Source: an uncultured Pelagibacteraceae bacterium
GTDB lineage: Bacteria > Pseudomonadota > Alphaproteobacteria > Pelagibacterales > Pelagibacteraceae
DNA length: 64,000 nucleotides
Direction of reading: 5' to 3'
Assembly (NCBI GenBank): GCA_902567765.1
Contig: CACFNI010000002.1
Coordinates: forward strand, 62,001 to 126,000
Shown here in pieces: positions 26,562 through 36,025 of this stretch. How positions within the stretch are numbered: position 1 is the first letter of the stretch; every line of letters starts with the position of its first letter. The notes under the pieces were generated by a model that was given only the letters and a program-made list of their open reading frames with translations, was not told the origin of the DNA and searched no databases. The position numbers and the translations under genes were made by a program.

Positions 26562-27352
26562 AAAACCCTCTAGTTTCAATTTTAATAGCAAGTTACAACA
26601 AAGAAAAGTATGTCAACAGATGTATTAAATCTTGCCTTAGTCAAACCTATAAAAATATTGAAATTATTTTTATTGATGATGGTTCAAAAGATAGCTCATA
26701 TAAAATTGCTAAAGAGTTTAAAGGAATAAAAGCCTATAAAAAAAAAAGAAAAAAATCCAAAGCAAAATTCAATACGTTTTTTCAAATTGATACTTATATT
26801 TATGCTTATAAAAAATCCAAAGGTAGCATTTTAGCTTGTTTAGACTCTGATGATTTTTTTAAAAAAAATAAGATAATGGATATTGTTAAAAATTTTAATA
26901 AAGATAAGAAAGCAAATATATTATTCGATAAGCCAATTATATATTATTCAAAAAAAAAGTATTTTTTGAGTGATAATTTTAAAAACTCGAGGGATAGAAA
27001 AATATGGCCAAAATTTCCACCTACTAGCTGTATTTCATTAAGAAGGAACTTTTTTAAAAAAATAATATATGAATTAAATCTCAAAAAATTTCCACTATTA
27101 ACAATAGATTTTAGATTGGCCGTAATTTCTAAAATTCTATTCAATAATTTTAAGATTATTAACAATCATTTAACTTTTTATTTTCAAGATAAAAAAGGGG
27201 AAAGTAATTCAAACTTTAAAAAATTTGGTAAAAATTGGTGGTCTAGAAGAATGCAAGCACATGAATATATGGTATATTTATTTAAAAAAAATAAGATAAA
27301 ATATAAAAACTTAGATTTTTTTCTTACCAAAACAATAAACTTATTTTTTTAA
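26558..27352 (+). CDS. Family 2 glycosyltransferase
   Basis: A 264-aa GT-A fold transferase. The start PLVSILIASYNKEKYVNRCIKSCLSQTYKNIEIIFIDDGSKDSS is the family 2 nucleotide-sugar region, and ACLDSDDFF provides the metal-binding Asp residues. The protein is extremely Lys/Phe-rich and has no clear membrane segment. The acceptor is unknown; a role in surface polysaccharide is usual. It is coupled to sorB by a four-base overlap, but that company gives no functional hint. Confidence 0.85.
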   Translation: MKNPLVSILIASYNKEKYVNRCIKSCLSQTYKNIEIIFIDDGSKDSSYKIAKEFKGIKAYKKKRKKSKAKFNTFFQIDTYIYAYKKSKGSILACLDSDDFFKKNKIMDIVKNFNKDKKANILFDKPIIYYSKKKYFLSDNFKNSRDRKIWPKFPPTSCISLRRNFFKKIIYELNLKKFPLLTIDFRLAVISKILFNNFKIINNHLTFYFQDKKGESNSNFKKFGKNWWSRRMQAHEYMVYLFKKNKIKYKNLDFFLTKTINLFF

Positions 27353-27357
27353 TTTAA

Positions 27358-28194
27358 ATGGAAAAAATACTTTCTAAAGAACAAATTAATCAATTCCAAA
27401 AAGATGGTGCTATATTTTTAAAAGGATTATTTGATATAAGTTGGATAAAAAAACTAGAAAAAGGAATTGAAAAAGATATAAAAAATCCCAGTCCAAGATT
27501 TAAATCTCATACAATAGAAAAAGGCATTCCTGCATACCTAGAAGATTATTGGACGTGGGATTTAGTTCCAGAATTTAAAGATTTTGTTTTTAATTCTCCA
27601 TATGCAAAAATTGCTGCTGAATTAATGTCTGCAAAAAAAATTAACCTTGTTATGGACAACTGGTTTCTAAGGGAAGGTGGATCTAAATCATCAACACCTT
27701 TTCATCACGATATAAGTTATTTTGATATGGACGGAACAATGTGTGTTTTGTGGTTACCATTACAACCCACAGGAAAAAATGAAGGAGTTGTTTGGGTTAA
27801 AGGCTCTCATTTGTGGAATAAACTTTTTTTAAGAGTTTTATTTAAAGATGGACATAAAGTTGAAGGGAAAGAATGTGTAATTGATGGAAAAAAATATGAA
27901 CTTCCACCAGATATATTAGGAAACAAAAATAAATACGAGTTTTTACAATGGGACTGTGAACTAGGTGATTGTGTTATCTTTGATATGAGAACACTTCATG
28001 GCACTTTGAGTTCAATAATACCAAATAAGACACTAAGTCGTTATACTTTAAGAGTTGCAAAAGAGGATGCTAAGATAAGTTATATTGGTGACTGGACAAG
28101 TTATAATTATAGAAAATCAATGCAAGAAGCTGGATATAAAAATGGAGACCCTTTAGGCGGCAAAATGTTTCCTACACTTTTTGAAGCAAGTTAA
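27358..28194 (+). CDS. Phytanoyl-CoA dioxygenase (PhyH) family protein
   Basis: A 278-aa Fe(II)/2-oxoglutarate-dependent oxygenase. The iron triad is H116 and D118 in TPFHHDISYFD and the distal His in FDMRTLHGTLSS; the 2-oxoglutarate Arg is likely in LSRYTLRVAKED. The substrate could be a lipid, a small metabolite or a natural product; the family is too diverse to say. A second PhyH protein lies at 53.2 kb. The gene ends in a 10-bp stem that probably terminates transcription. Confidence 0.88.
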   Translation: MEKILSKEQINQFQKDGAIFLKGLFDISWIKKLEKGIEKDIKNPSPRFKSHTIEKGIPAYLEDYWTWDLVPEFKDFVFNSPYAKIAAELMSAKKINLVMDNWFLREGGSKSSTPFHHDISYFDMDGTMCVLWLPLQPTGKNEGVVWVKGSHLWNKLFLRVLFKDGHKVEGKECVIDGKKYELPPDILGNKNKYEFLQWDCELGDCVIFDMRTLHGTLSSIIPNKTLSRYTLRVAKEDAKISYIGDWTSYNYRKSMQEAGYKNGDPLGGKMFPTLFEAS

Positions 28195-28220
28195 CTTCTA
28201 GCCTTTAAGACTAGAAGTTA
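28192..28220. terminator. Perfect 10-bp hairpin between convergent genes
   Basis: TAACTTCTAG (28192-28201) and CTAGAAGTTA (28211-28220) form a perfect ten-base stem with a nine-base loop. The stem begins at the PhyH stop codon and is followed by ATTTTAATAATTTA, a weak T-rich tract. It lies 12 bases from the end of the opposing GYD gene and could stop transcription in both directions. Confidence 0.6.
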
Positions 28221-28231
28221 ATTTTAATAAT

Positions 28232-28555
28232 TTATCCTGCAGGTTTATAAAGACCCATTGCTTTCCCAGCCATCTCAGCTGTTTTAGCCATATCCATTTC
28301 TTCTAATATAGTAAAATTGCTAATCGCACCTGAAGCTTCAACTGCTAATTTAACTGCAGCCATTGACTCAAAGTCTTTTCCGCTAACACATCCAACAAAA
28401 TCATAAGATCCTCTTGTAATTGAAAATGATTCCATTTTTGCATCCAATGCAGTTGCCAATGCATTTGCAGCAGCGGCTCTATCTTGTTTAGGATCTTTTA
28501 TAAATCCTTTAAATGCCTGAGCGGTATAATTTCCAATTATATAATATTTAGCCAT
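28232..28555 (-). CDS. GYD domain protein
   Basis: A 107-aa protein of the GYD family, a small ferredoxin-like alpha/beta fold of unknown function. Diagnostic is YYIIGNYTAQAFKGF at the start and SYDFVGCVSG (the GYD-type turn, about residues 49-58), then the helix MAAVKLAVEASGAISNFTILEEMD. A paralogue is at 43.35-43.67 kb. A strong ribosome site (AAAGGAGATC) precedes the ATG. It is divergent from the aldehyde dehydrogenase across a roughly 100-base promoter region. Confidence 0.85.
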   Translation of the reverse strand: MAKYYIIGNYTAQAFKGFIKDPKQDRAAAANALATALDAKMESFSITRGSYDFVGCVSGKDFESMAAVKLAVEASGAISNFTILEEMDMAKTAEMAGKAMGLYKPAG

Positions 28556-28658
28556 AATGATCTCCTTTCCTTAATTTTTAGAATATCATTATTGCAAAAA
28601 TGTAATAAGGAGTAAATTGCATAGTAGACACAACCTATAGTAATGTTAGATTAAATTA

Positions 28659-30101
28659 ATGTACGAAAAATTTGGACAATTCATTGACGGAAAATGGCAA
28701 GCATCTTCCAACAAAGAGACATATGAAGTCATAAACCCAGCCAACGAAGAAGTGATAGGTCTTGCATCAAAAGCTACTCCAGAAGATGTGGATCGGGCAC
28801 TTAAATCTGCTGAAAAAGGTTTAGAAGTTTGGAAAAAAACATCTCCTTGGAAAAGATCTTCGGTCATTAGAAAAATTGCTGATCTAATAAGAGCCAAACA
28901 AGATGTTCTTGCAAAATGGATAACGCTTGAAGTTGGAAAACCTTTTCTTGAAGGCAAAGGCGAAGTAGGAGCTACAGCAGATATATTTGAGTGGAATTCA
29001 GAGGAAACAAAAAGAATTTATGGACAAACAGTAGAAAGCAGATTTGAAGACACTAGAATTCATGTTTATTATCAACCAATTGGAGTTGTTGCAGCAATGT
29101 CTCCTTGGAATTTTCCTTTAGTTTTATCAGGAAGAAAAATATCAACTGCTTTAGCCGCAGGATGTTCAGTTATAATTAAACCTGATGTGATTGCGCCAGG
29201 AGGTGTGATGGAGTTAGTTGATATTTGTAGAGAAGCTGGAGTTCCTCCAGGAGTGGTTAATTTATTATCTGGCGATCCTCCAAGCATAGCTTCTCAACTA
29301 ATTGCGTCAGATATAATTAAAAAAATTTCTATCACAGGATCTACAAGAGTTGGAAAATTAGTGCTTAAACAAGCCGCTGAAAAAGTTCAAAGAGTTACAA
29401 TGGAGCTTAGCGGTCATGCACCATTTATTGTGTTTAGTGATGCAAATATCGAGAAAGCAACAGACATGGCAATAGCCTCAAAATTTAGAAACAATGGCCA
29501 AGTTTGTATTTCTCCAAGTAAATTTTATATTCAAGATAATAAGAAAAAAGATTTTGTAAATTTATTTGTAGAGAAAGCTAAAAAATTAAAAATAGGAAAT
29601 GGAATGGATGCGGATGTTCAATTAGGACCTATGACAACGAAAAAAAGGCTTAATGAAATTGAGAATTTGGTTGAAAAAACCAAAAAAGAAGGAGCCAAAG
29701 TTTTGTTAGGAGGAAAAAAACCTTCAGGGTTCAACAAAGGTTTTTATTACGAACCAACAATTTTTGATGATGTAAAAGATAATTTTACAATTATGAAAGA
29801 AGAACCCTTTGGACCTTTATGTCCAATGCTGTCGTTTAAAACATTTGATGAAGTTATTGAGAGAGCAAATAATCATGAACTAGGTCTTGCAAGCTACATT
29901 TGTACTAATTCAATGGAATTAGCAACAAAGGCTTCTGAACAAATAGAAACAGGAGCAGTTGCAGTAAATACACCTTTGGTAGCACAAGCTGAGGCACCTT
30001 TCGGTGGTATTAAACAAACAGGAGATGGTAGAGAGGGCGGCTCAATGGCAATCAAAGACTATTTAAATGTTAAATATACTCACCTTGGTATTAAAGGTTA
30101 A
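28659..30101 (+). CDS. NAD(P)-dependent aldehyde dehydrogenase (GabD-like)
   Basis: A 480-aa aldehyde dehydrogenase. The N-terminal NAD-binding block is MSPWNFPLVLSGRKISTALAAGCSVIIKP, the general-base Glu is in MELSGHAP, and the nucleophilic Cys lies in NNGQVCISPSKF. C-terminal EEPFGPLCP and GGIKQTGDGREGG are present. Overall style resembles succinate-semialdehyde dehydrogenases, but substrate calls in this superfamily from sequence alone are weak. It is followed after ten bases by ccdA, probably by chance. Confidence 0.92.
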   Translation: MYEKFGQFIDGKWQASSNKETYEVINPANEEVIGLASKATPEDVDRALKSAEKGLEVWKKTSPWKRSSVIRKIADLIRAKQDVLAKWITLEVGKPFLEGKGEVGATADIFEWNSEETKRIYGQTVESRFEDTRIHVYYQPIGVVAAMSPWNFPLVLSGRKISTALAAGCSVIIKPDVIAPGGVMELVDICREAGVPPGVVNLLSGDPPSIASQLIASDIIKKISITGSTRVGKLVLKQAAEKVQRVTMELSGHAPFIVFSDANIEKATDMAIASKFRNNGQVCISPSKFYIQDNKKKDFVNLFVEKAKKLKIGNGMDADVQLGPMTTKKRLNEIENLVEKTKKEGAKVLLGGKKPSGFNKGFYYEPTIFDDVKDNFTIMKEEPFGPLCPMLSFKTFDEVIERANNHELGLASYICTNSMELATKASEQIETGAVAVNTPLVAQAEAPFGGIKQTGDGREGGSMAIKDYLNVKYTHLGIKG

Positions 30102-30111
30102 TTAAATTGTT

Positions 30112-30819
30112 ATGGCTGAAATTTTTATTGCTTTCGGAGCAGGTTTAATAAGTTTTTTGTCACCGTGCGTATTACCATTAATACCCGGCTATATTTCATA
30201 CATTTCTGGAAGTTCTCTTAATGAATTATTAGAAAAAAAAAATATTAATTTATTACCTATAATTTTATTTACAGCTGGATTTTCAATAGTATTTATAATT
30301 TTTGGAGCATCAGCAACCTTTTTAGGTAAATTTCTATTAAGCAATTCATTTCCTTTAAGAATAGTTGCAGGACTTGTAATCATTATATTTTCACTTCATA
30401 TGTTAGGAATATTTAAAATTAAATTTTTGAATTATGAAAAGCGTATCCAAGCAGATAGAAATAAAAGTATTTTTAGTTCAGTTCTAATAGGAATGGCTTT
30501 TGCTTTTGGTTGGACTCCCTGTATAGGTCCAATTCTTGGATCAATTTTACTCTTAGCCTCAACCACAGAGTCTATTTCTAGAGGTATATTATTATTGTGT
30601 TCATACTCTCTTGGTCTTGCTCTTCCATTCATTTTATCTGGATATCTAATTCAAAAATTTATTATATTTTCAAAAAATATAAGGCAGAAGGTTAAGCTTA
30701 TTGAAAAAATAGGTGGAACTTTACTTCTTGTAACTGGTATTTTAATTATTACAAATCAACTTCAAGTTCTAGGTTTTTACCTATTAAATTATTTACCGTT
30801 TCTTCAAGGTATTGGTTAA
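30112..30819 (+). CDS. ccdA: CcdA/DsbD-type thiol-disulfide membrane transporter
   Basis: A 235-aa inner-membrane protein with six helices that moves reducing power from cytoplasmic thioredoxin to the periplasm, mainly for cytochrome c maturation. The two functional cysteines are in the family motifs SFLSPCVLPLIPGY (helix 1) and GWTPCIGPIL (helix 4). It would serve cytochromes such as SorB. The gene overlaps the convergent DMT transporter by four bases. Confidence 0.93.
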   Translation: MAEIFIAFGAGLISFLSPCVLPLIPGYISYISGSSLNELLEKKNINLLPIILFTAGFSIVFIIFGASATFLGKFLLSNSFPLRIVAGLVIIIFSLHMLGIFKIKFLNYEKRIQADRNKSIFSSVLIGMAFAFGWTPCIGPILGSILLLASTTESISRGILLLCSYSLGLALPFILSGYLIQKFIIFSKNIRQKVKLIEKIGGTLLLVTGILIITNQLQVLGFYLLNYLPFLQGIG

Positions 30820-31680
30820 TTTTTTTTTTGAGGCTTATTAAATACTATAAGCATAACTCCAAGAATAATTATAGATCCACCGATAAACAACTCTTTAGTT
30901 GGTTTCTCTCCTAATAGAAAAATTGCAGCCAATAATCCCGTCGGAGGTATACCCATAGTTACTATAGGTAAAACTTTGTAAATAGGATTATTTTTTAAAA
31001 CATAATAAAAGCAACCGTATGTGATAGGTTGCATAATAAAGCCTAAATATAGAGCAATCATCCACGTTTCAAGACTCGCATTCTTAAAATAATCAATTGT
31101 ATTACCATCAAAAATTGCTGAAAGTCCAATTAAGATTGGACCAGAAAAAAAACCTAACCAAGCTACAAGAGCCAATGAATTTAGTTCTTTACTTAAAGGT
31201 TTAACCAAAACTTGTCCAAGTGCCCAAATACCTGAGCCTAAAATTACTAACCCCACACCAAAATATTTACCATCTAAATTAGGTGATCCTGTTAAGATAT
31301 AAACACCGATAAAGGCTATACTAATACCAATTAAACTTCTTACGGTTGGTTTTTCTTTAAGCATAAAATATGCAAAGACTACTCCAAATGGAACCTCTGT
31401 TTGAACAAGTAATACAGCTGCGGATGCATCTATTAAACTTAAACCAGTATAGGTAATGCTATACTGAAGTGTATTCGCTATAAGAGATACAATAAATATT
31501 TTTTTAAGAAACCCTTTTGGTATTGGAAACCACCAAATTAATAATGATGCTACAAAAGTAAAACGCAAACCCATCAACAAAAAAAGGAGGAAGCTCAACC
31601 ATTGCTGGTTTAGCAATTACAAAACCAAATCCAAGGAAAATTGGAACTAATGAAGCAATTAATGAATCACGAAGTGTCAA
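30816..31680 (-). CDS. DMT-superfamily EamA transporter with a 5' frameshift
   Basis: The main frame (30816-31616) encodes an EamA exporter, but the ORF-track N-terminus LNQQWLSFLLF is not family-like. In the next frame, from TTG at 31680, the sequence reads TLRDSLIASLVPIFLGFGFVIAKPAMVELPPF, a typical EamA first helix. The two frames join at a run of seven A (+ strand, 31579-31585): six would give PPFLLMGLRF in one frame. So the gene is frameshifted, mis-sequenced, or relies on slippage. The in-frame ATG at 31574 would give a protein lacking helix one. The TTG overlaps the upstream gene's stop. Confidence 0.8.
31579..31585 (-). other. Frameshift site in seven-base homopolymer
   Basis: A run of seven A on the + strand (seven T in the coding strand) separates two frames that each encode part of the EamA transporter. 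Removing one base restores a continuous 288-codon-scale gene. This is the kind of site where both natural phase changes and sequencing or assembly indels occur. Confidence 0.65.
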
Positions 31681-32780
31681 ATATTAAATTTTCTTTTTAG
31701 ATGTCTTAATTTACCTTCTGTACTATCAAAATCTATATAACAACCCTGTAAAAATCTATTTCCCTCTTTTGGATCATACTCCGTTCTCCCATGTAACACT
31801 CTATAATTGTCCATCATGATAAGATCTTTTGGAGATAATTTAAATTCTATTCTATTTTTTTCTGAGTTATATAAATCAGATAATTTTTTTCGAGCTTTAT
31901 AATATTGATCTAATTTATTTTTTTCTAACATTGGAACATAATCTAACCTCGGGCTAAATCTTACCTGCTTAAAATTTTTTTCGTTATCTAATTGAATTAA
32001 TTCAGACCAATCTTCAAGCACAACATTTTTATCAGTGAATTTAAATCTTACTTTCACTTCAGTAAGAATTTTATAAGCATCAGGATCTTCTTTTTTTAAA
32101 TTTTCAGTAACAGTATAGCCATCAACCAAAGTTGAATAACCACCACTTACTTCATTTTCTATACAGTGTAATAATTGAATACATGGTACTGGATTCCTAT
32201 AAGGGTTATCGGTATGAGGGCTTAAGTTTAAAGTTGTGTATGCTAAATCATTTGGATTTATTTTTGACTTAACATTAAAATGTTCACCAAAATTAGTTCT
32301 TCTTACACTTCCAATAGAATTTGCAAACTTAACAATATAATTATTTTCGGTTGGTACATTTTTTATTATTACAAATCCATATTCATAAAAAGAAATTAAC
32401 AAATCATACATTTCTTTTGACTCATTAATACCTTCTTTAAATTTAAAGTTTTTTACATTTTGTAAAGTTGAATCCCATTTTTTTTTGGCAATTGATTTTA
32501 TTACTGTATCTTTATTTGAAAATTCACTTTCAATTTTACTTATATTAATCCTAGAATTGACACCATCATTGAAATTAACTTCAAGAAAACCATTTTTAAT
32601 TTCGGCTTTATTTATAATTATTTCTCCATTCATTGTTGATGGATCGAATAATCTTTGTTGAGTTTTTTGATCTAAATACTGATCATCATCTACTCTTTCT
32701 CTCAACCAAAAAGGGTGTATTTCTTGAACGGATTGCCCGTTGTTAAAGAAAATTTTATTTTCATTTAGTTCAATTTTCAT
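31677..32780 (-). CDS. Gamma-butyrobetaine hydroxylase-like 2-oxoglutarate dioxygenase
   Basis: A 367-aa oxygenase with a small N-terminal domain of the gamma-butyrobetaine hydroxylase type (HPFWLRERV at residues 22-30) followed by a TauD/TfdA catalytic domain. The iron triad is H189 and D191 in LSPHTDNPYRNP and H330 in VLHGRTEY, with R342 as the 2-oxoglutarate ligand. It resembles BBOX1/trimethyllysine dioxygenases, which hydroxylate quaternary ammonium substrates. A zinc-type N-domain cysteine set is not evident. The stop overlaps the start of the DMT transporter gene by two bases, so transport and hydroxylation may be linked. Confidence 0.88.
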   Translation of the reverse strand: MKIELNENKIFFNNGQSVQEIHPFWLRERVDDDQYLDQKTQQRLFDPSTMNGEIIINKAEIKNGFLEVNFNDGVNSRINISKIESEFSNKDTVIKSIAKKKWDSTLQNVKNFKFKEGINESKEMYDLLISFYEYGFVIIKNVPTENNYIVKFANSIGSVRRTNFGEHFNVKSKINPNDLAYTTLNLSPHTDNPYRNPVPCIQLLHCIENEVSGGYSTLVDGYTVTENLKKEDPDAYKILTEVKVRFKFTDKNVVLEDWSELIQLDNEKNFKQVRFSPRLDYVPMLEKNKLDQYYKARKKLSDLYNSEKNRIEFKLSPKDLIMMDNYRVLHGRTEYDPKEGNRFLQGCYIDFDSTEGKLRHLKRKFNI

Positions 32781-32848
32781 AAGGTTTTTTGAGGATTATT
32801 TAAAATTATGCTTTAATCAAGATAAATAAAATAGTATGTGATCACCTT

Positions 32849-33655
32849 ATGTCCGAATTAAATTCAAAAAAGATTAGATTTTTTGCTGCTTTTTTAAACA
32901 AGTTAGCCAAAGATATGACAAAGTACTACACTCAAAAACTAGACAAACCTTTTAAAGCCATAAACAAAAGCAAAGGAAAAGGTTATGATCCAGTGACAAA
33001 GGCGGACAGGGCTTTTGAAAAGTTTATAAGATTAAGAATTAAAAAGAAGTTTCCTAAACATAATATAATTGGAGAAGAATTTGGTAACAAAAAAACTAAA
33101 AGTGACTTTACTTGGGTAATTGACCCAATTGATGGAACAAGATCATTTATAATTGGTAACCCAACTTGGAGTAATTTAATTGGATTAAATTACAAAGGAA
33201 ATCCAGTTGTAGGATTAGCAAACTTTCCAAAGTTGAATAAGTATTATTTAAATACTTCAACGAAAAATGCTTATGTAATTGAAAAAGGTAAAAAAAGAAA
33301 ATTACAAGTTAATAAAAAAGCAACCTTAAAAAATATGAAACTTGCAGGAGCTTTTCATGGTTGGTTATCATTAAAAAAACAAAGTAGAATTCCAAAAGTT
33401 TTAAAACTCATGCAATTTCCTTGCTTTGATGCTTTAAGCTATATGCATTTTTGCGAAGGTAAAATTGATGTTGTACTTCAATGTCAAAATAAAATCTGGG
33501 ATGTCCATGCAATAATTCCGATAATTTCTGCGGCTGGCGGAATTGGTTCAACTTGGAATAATAGAGATGCAAAATATGCTGGAAATATTCTATTTTCTGC
33601 AAATAGAAATATTCACAAAAAAATGTTAAGTCTTTTAAAACCAGCGATAAAATAA
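32849..33655 (+). CDS. Inositol-monophosphatase-family phosphatase (HisN-like)
   Basis: A 268-aa Mg-dependent phosphatase. Metal-binding motifs are GEEFG, DPIDGTRSFIIG and the late WDVHAIIPIISAAGG. The YDPVTKADRAFEKFIR stretch near the N-terminus is also typical. The GNPTWSNLIGL continuation after DPIDGT fits the histidinol-phosphatase (HisN) subgroup, but substrate choice between histidinol phosphate and other sugar phosphates is not settled by sequence. It has its own promoter region divergent from the dioxygenase gene. Confidence 0.85.
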   Translation: MSELNSKKIRFFAAFLNKLAKDMTKYYTQKLDKPFKAINKSKGKGYDPVTKADRAFEKFIRLRIKKKFPKHNIIGEEFGNKKTKSDFTWVIDPIDGTRSFIIGNPTWSNLIGLNYKGNPVVGLANFPKLNKYYLNTSTKNAYVIEKGKKRKLQVNKKATLKNMKLAGAFHGWLSLKKQSRIPKVLKLMQFPCFDALSYMHFCEGKIDVVLQCQNKIWDVHAIIPIISAAGGIGSTWNNRDAKYAGNILFSANRNIHKKMLSLLKPAIK

Positions 33656-33667
33656 TCTAAAAAAAAT

Positions 33668-36001
33668 ATGAATCTTAAAAAACTTTACAGAGATTTTAAA
33701 TTTGGGGTTCTAAAACCAAAAATATTTATAATTTTATTTTGCTTATTTTTTTCATCACTAGCTTTTGCTGCAGCTTTATCAGTTACTTGGTTAGATGGAA
33801 GAATACCAGTACATAATTCAACTTGTCAGAATTCTGATGGACAGTTTGTAATGGATAAAGATTCAACAGAAGATCCTTATGATGTTGCTTTTAGCACAGA
33901 TGGATTACAAGTATTTACAGTAAACAATAAACAAGAAAGTGTTCGTTCTAAAGGTAATCTTTCTATGAATAGACTTATGGAGCCTTTTGATGTCTCTAGA
34001 ACTAAAAGAAGGGTTCTTGGAGATGTGGATTGTAACAATATTGATGCTTTTAAAATAACAACTTTAGCCGGTGTTTCTTCTGATGATAACGGAGAAAAGC
34101 TACGTAACATGGTAGTTGCTGATGAGGGTAGAAAATTTTTTTTTTCCAATAATAATGGAGTAATTATGAGATTTGATTTATCTACACCGAATGAATTTAA
34201 AACAAATACATTTGTTCAAAGTGTTGTTCCTAACGCTGAAATGCATGGTTTTGCATTAAGTAGTGATGGTACAAAACTTATTACTATACGTTTTACTGAA
34301 GAAACTCCGTTAGTAACAACTTATCAATTACCTAAGCCTTACGACATTAGCTCTATCACACAGATACATCAAGTCGATCTAACTAATATTGGTGTTACAT
34401 TACCAGATATATCGAATGGTAGTGTAAATTTTGGAAGAGATATTGAATTTAGCAAGTCTGGTTATGCAATGTTTGTTTTGATTCAAAACACTAAGGGTAA
34501 CACTACTGACACAGATGATATCTATCAATTTACTTTAGAAAAGAAATTTGACGTATCAACAGCTACACTTATTGGGAACTATGATGTTAATAATTTTAGA
34601 AACCAAGCAGATAGGTTTGGACATCCAATAGGATTTACTTTTTCGAATGACGGAATGCGGATGTTTATTGTAGACATAGACTCAGATGGCGGTGTTGACC
34701 AAATAAATTCATATCAATTAGAGTGTCCTTATGGTGTGGTGTCATGTACATCAGACTCAACTTCCAGCCTTGCATCACAATTAACTTTGGCAAAACAAAA
34801 CATCGCTTTAAATACTTCGACAATATTTAAAAGATTTGAGTGGGTAAAAAGAAATAGAGATACTGAAAATTTAAATAGCTTTAATTTTAATATAAATTCT
34901 GATGATATAATTCTATCTTCTCTAACAAATAAATTACAACATCTAGCAACTGTAAAGCAAATTTCATTAAGTAAAAATAATAAAGAAGAGACAAAAAAAT
35001 CAAAATGGTCATATTGGAGTCATGCTGATATCTCAATTGGAGATAATAGAAAAACTTTATTAGAGAAAGCACAACATTTTAGAACAGAAGGCTTAACCTT
35101 TGGGGCAGATAAGAAGTATGGAGATAATAAATTTTTTGGTCTAGCTTTAAGATATTCCGATAATAATAATGACATTAAAGGCTCTGTACAGAGAACTGAA
35201 ATGGAGTCTTTAACATTAAATTTCTATGGAGTTATTCCTAAAGATGAAGATCAGTATATAAATGCTGTTCTTGGCTTAAGTGCATTAAGATTTGATCAAA
35301 AATATTTAGACAAACTCACAGGAGAAAGAAATGGTAAACAAATATTTACTGCAATAAATTTTAGATCTAAAAAAAATTACAGTAGTTTAAATATTACCCC
35401 ATCAGGCAGACTTACATACGGTTTGACATATTTTTCTGAATATACTGATTTTATAAGCAATGTAAAAAATGCACAAAATGTTTTATATGACAATGATCAT
35501 TTTGAAACAGGCGATCTTGCAGCAGGATTCTTATTTAATACAGATGAAATTAAATATCCAAATGGAATATTTATAACAAATGGAGGTTTAGAATTTGTTT
35601 ATGATTTTACACCTGTCGCTGAATTAAATTATTCAAGCCCTGGTAGCTCAAATGTTAATATAGCAAGACTTGATAACTATTCTGAACAAAACATTAGAGG
35701 AAATATAGGATTTGAATTTGTATACTTAAGCGGGTTTACATTTTCAATGAATTATGAAAGATATCAGAGCATAAACTCTATAAGGAACTCACACACAGAT
35801 ACACTCTTAATAAAATTTAGTCACCTTGTTGATGAAGATAATGAATTTGCTTTCAACTTTGATCCACTAAAAAATAACTTAGCACAATTGAATTATTCAA
35901 AAAATATCAATGGATTTGATGTTAGATTTAATACTGATTATAATTTAAGCAGCGATATAGATCTTTATGGAGCAAACATAGAAGTTTCCAATAAGTTCTA
36001 G
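33668..36001 (+). CDS. Autotransporter-like outer-membrane protein with N-terminal propeller-like domain
   Basis: A 777-aa secreted protein. A long N-region with signal peptide (hydrophobic IFIILFCLFFSSLAFAAALS, about residues 20-40) is followed by a domain of about 320 residues with repeated DPYDVAFSTDGLQVF / HGFALSSDGTKLI / IGFTFSNDGMRMFIV units, like blades of a beta-propeller. From about residue 440 to the final Phe the pattern of alternating strands (YSSLNITPSGRLTYGLTYF, IRGNIGFEFVYLSGF) looks like an autotransporter beta-barrel. Cys pairs are rare. It probably displays the propeller at the cell surface; the ligand is unknown. Confidence 0.75.
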   Translation: MNLKKLYRDFKFGVLKPKIFIILFCLFFSSLAFAAALSVTWLDGRIPVHNSTCQNSDGQFVMDKDSTEDPYDVAFSTDGLQVFTVNNKQESVRSKGNLSMNRLMEPFDVSRTKRRVLGDVDCNNIDAFKITTLAGVSSDDNGEKLRNMVVADEGRKFFFSNNNGVIMRFDLSTPNEFKTNTFVQSVVPNAEMHGFALSSDGTKLITIRFTEETPLVTTYQLPKPYDISSITQIHQVDLTNIGVTLPDISNGSVNFGRDIEFSKSGYAMFVLIQNTKGNTTDTDDIYQFTLEKKFDVSTATLIGNYDVNNFRNQADRFGHPIGFTFSNDGMRMFIVDIDSDGGVDQINSYQLECPYGVVSCTSDSTSSLASQLTLAKQNIALNTSTIFKRFEWVKRNRDTENLNSFNFNINSDDIILSSLTNKLQHLATVKQISLSKNNKEETKKSKWSYWSHADISIGDNRKTLLEKAQHFRTEGLTFGADKKYGDNKFFGLALRYSDNNNDIKGSVQRTEMESLTLNFYGVIPKDEDQYINAVLGLSALRFDQKYLDKLTGERNGKQIFTAINFRSKKNYSSLNITPSGRLTYGLTYFSEYTDFISNVKNAQNVLYDNDHFETGDLAAGFLFNTDEIKYPNGIFITNGGLEFVYDFTPVAELNYSSPGSSNVNIARLDNYSEQNIRGNIGFEFVYLSGFTFSMNYERYQSINSIRNSHTDTLLIKFSHLVDEDNEFAFNFDPLKNNLAQLNYSKNINGFDVRFNTDYNLSSDIDLYGANIEVSNKF

Positions 36002-36025
36002 TATATTAAAATAAATACAGGAGGA

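Noticed and set aside
31589-31616. TTG start of the EamA gene in the ORF track
   Set aside because: The residues it adds are not family-like; the family-like N-terminus lies in another frame, pointing to a frameshift.
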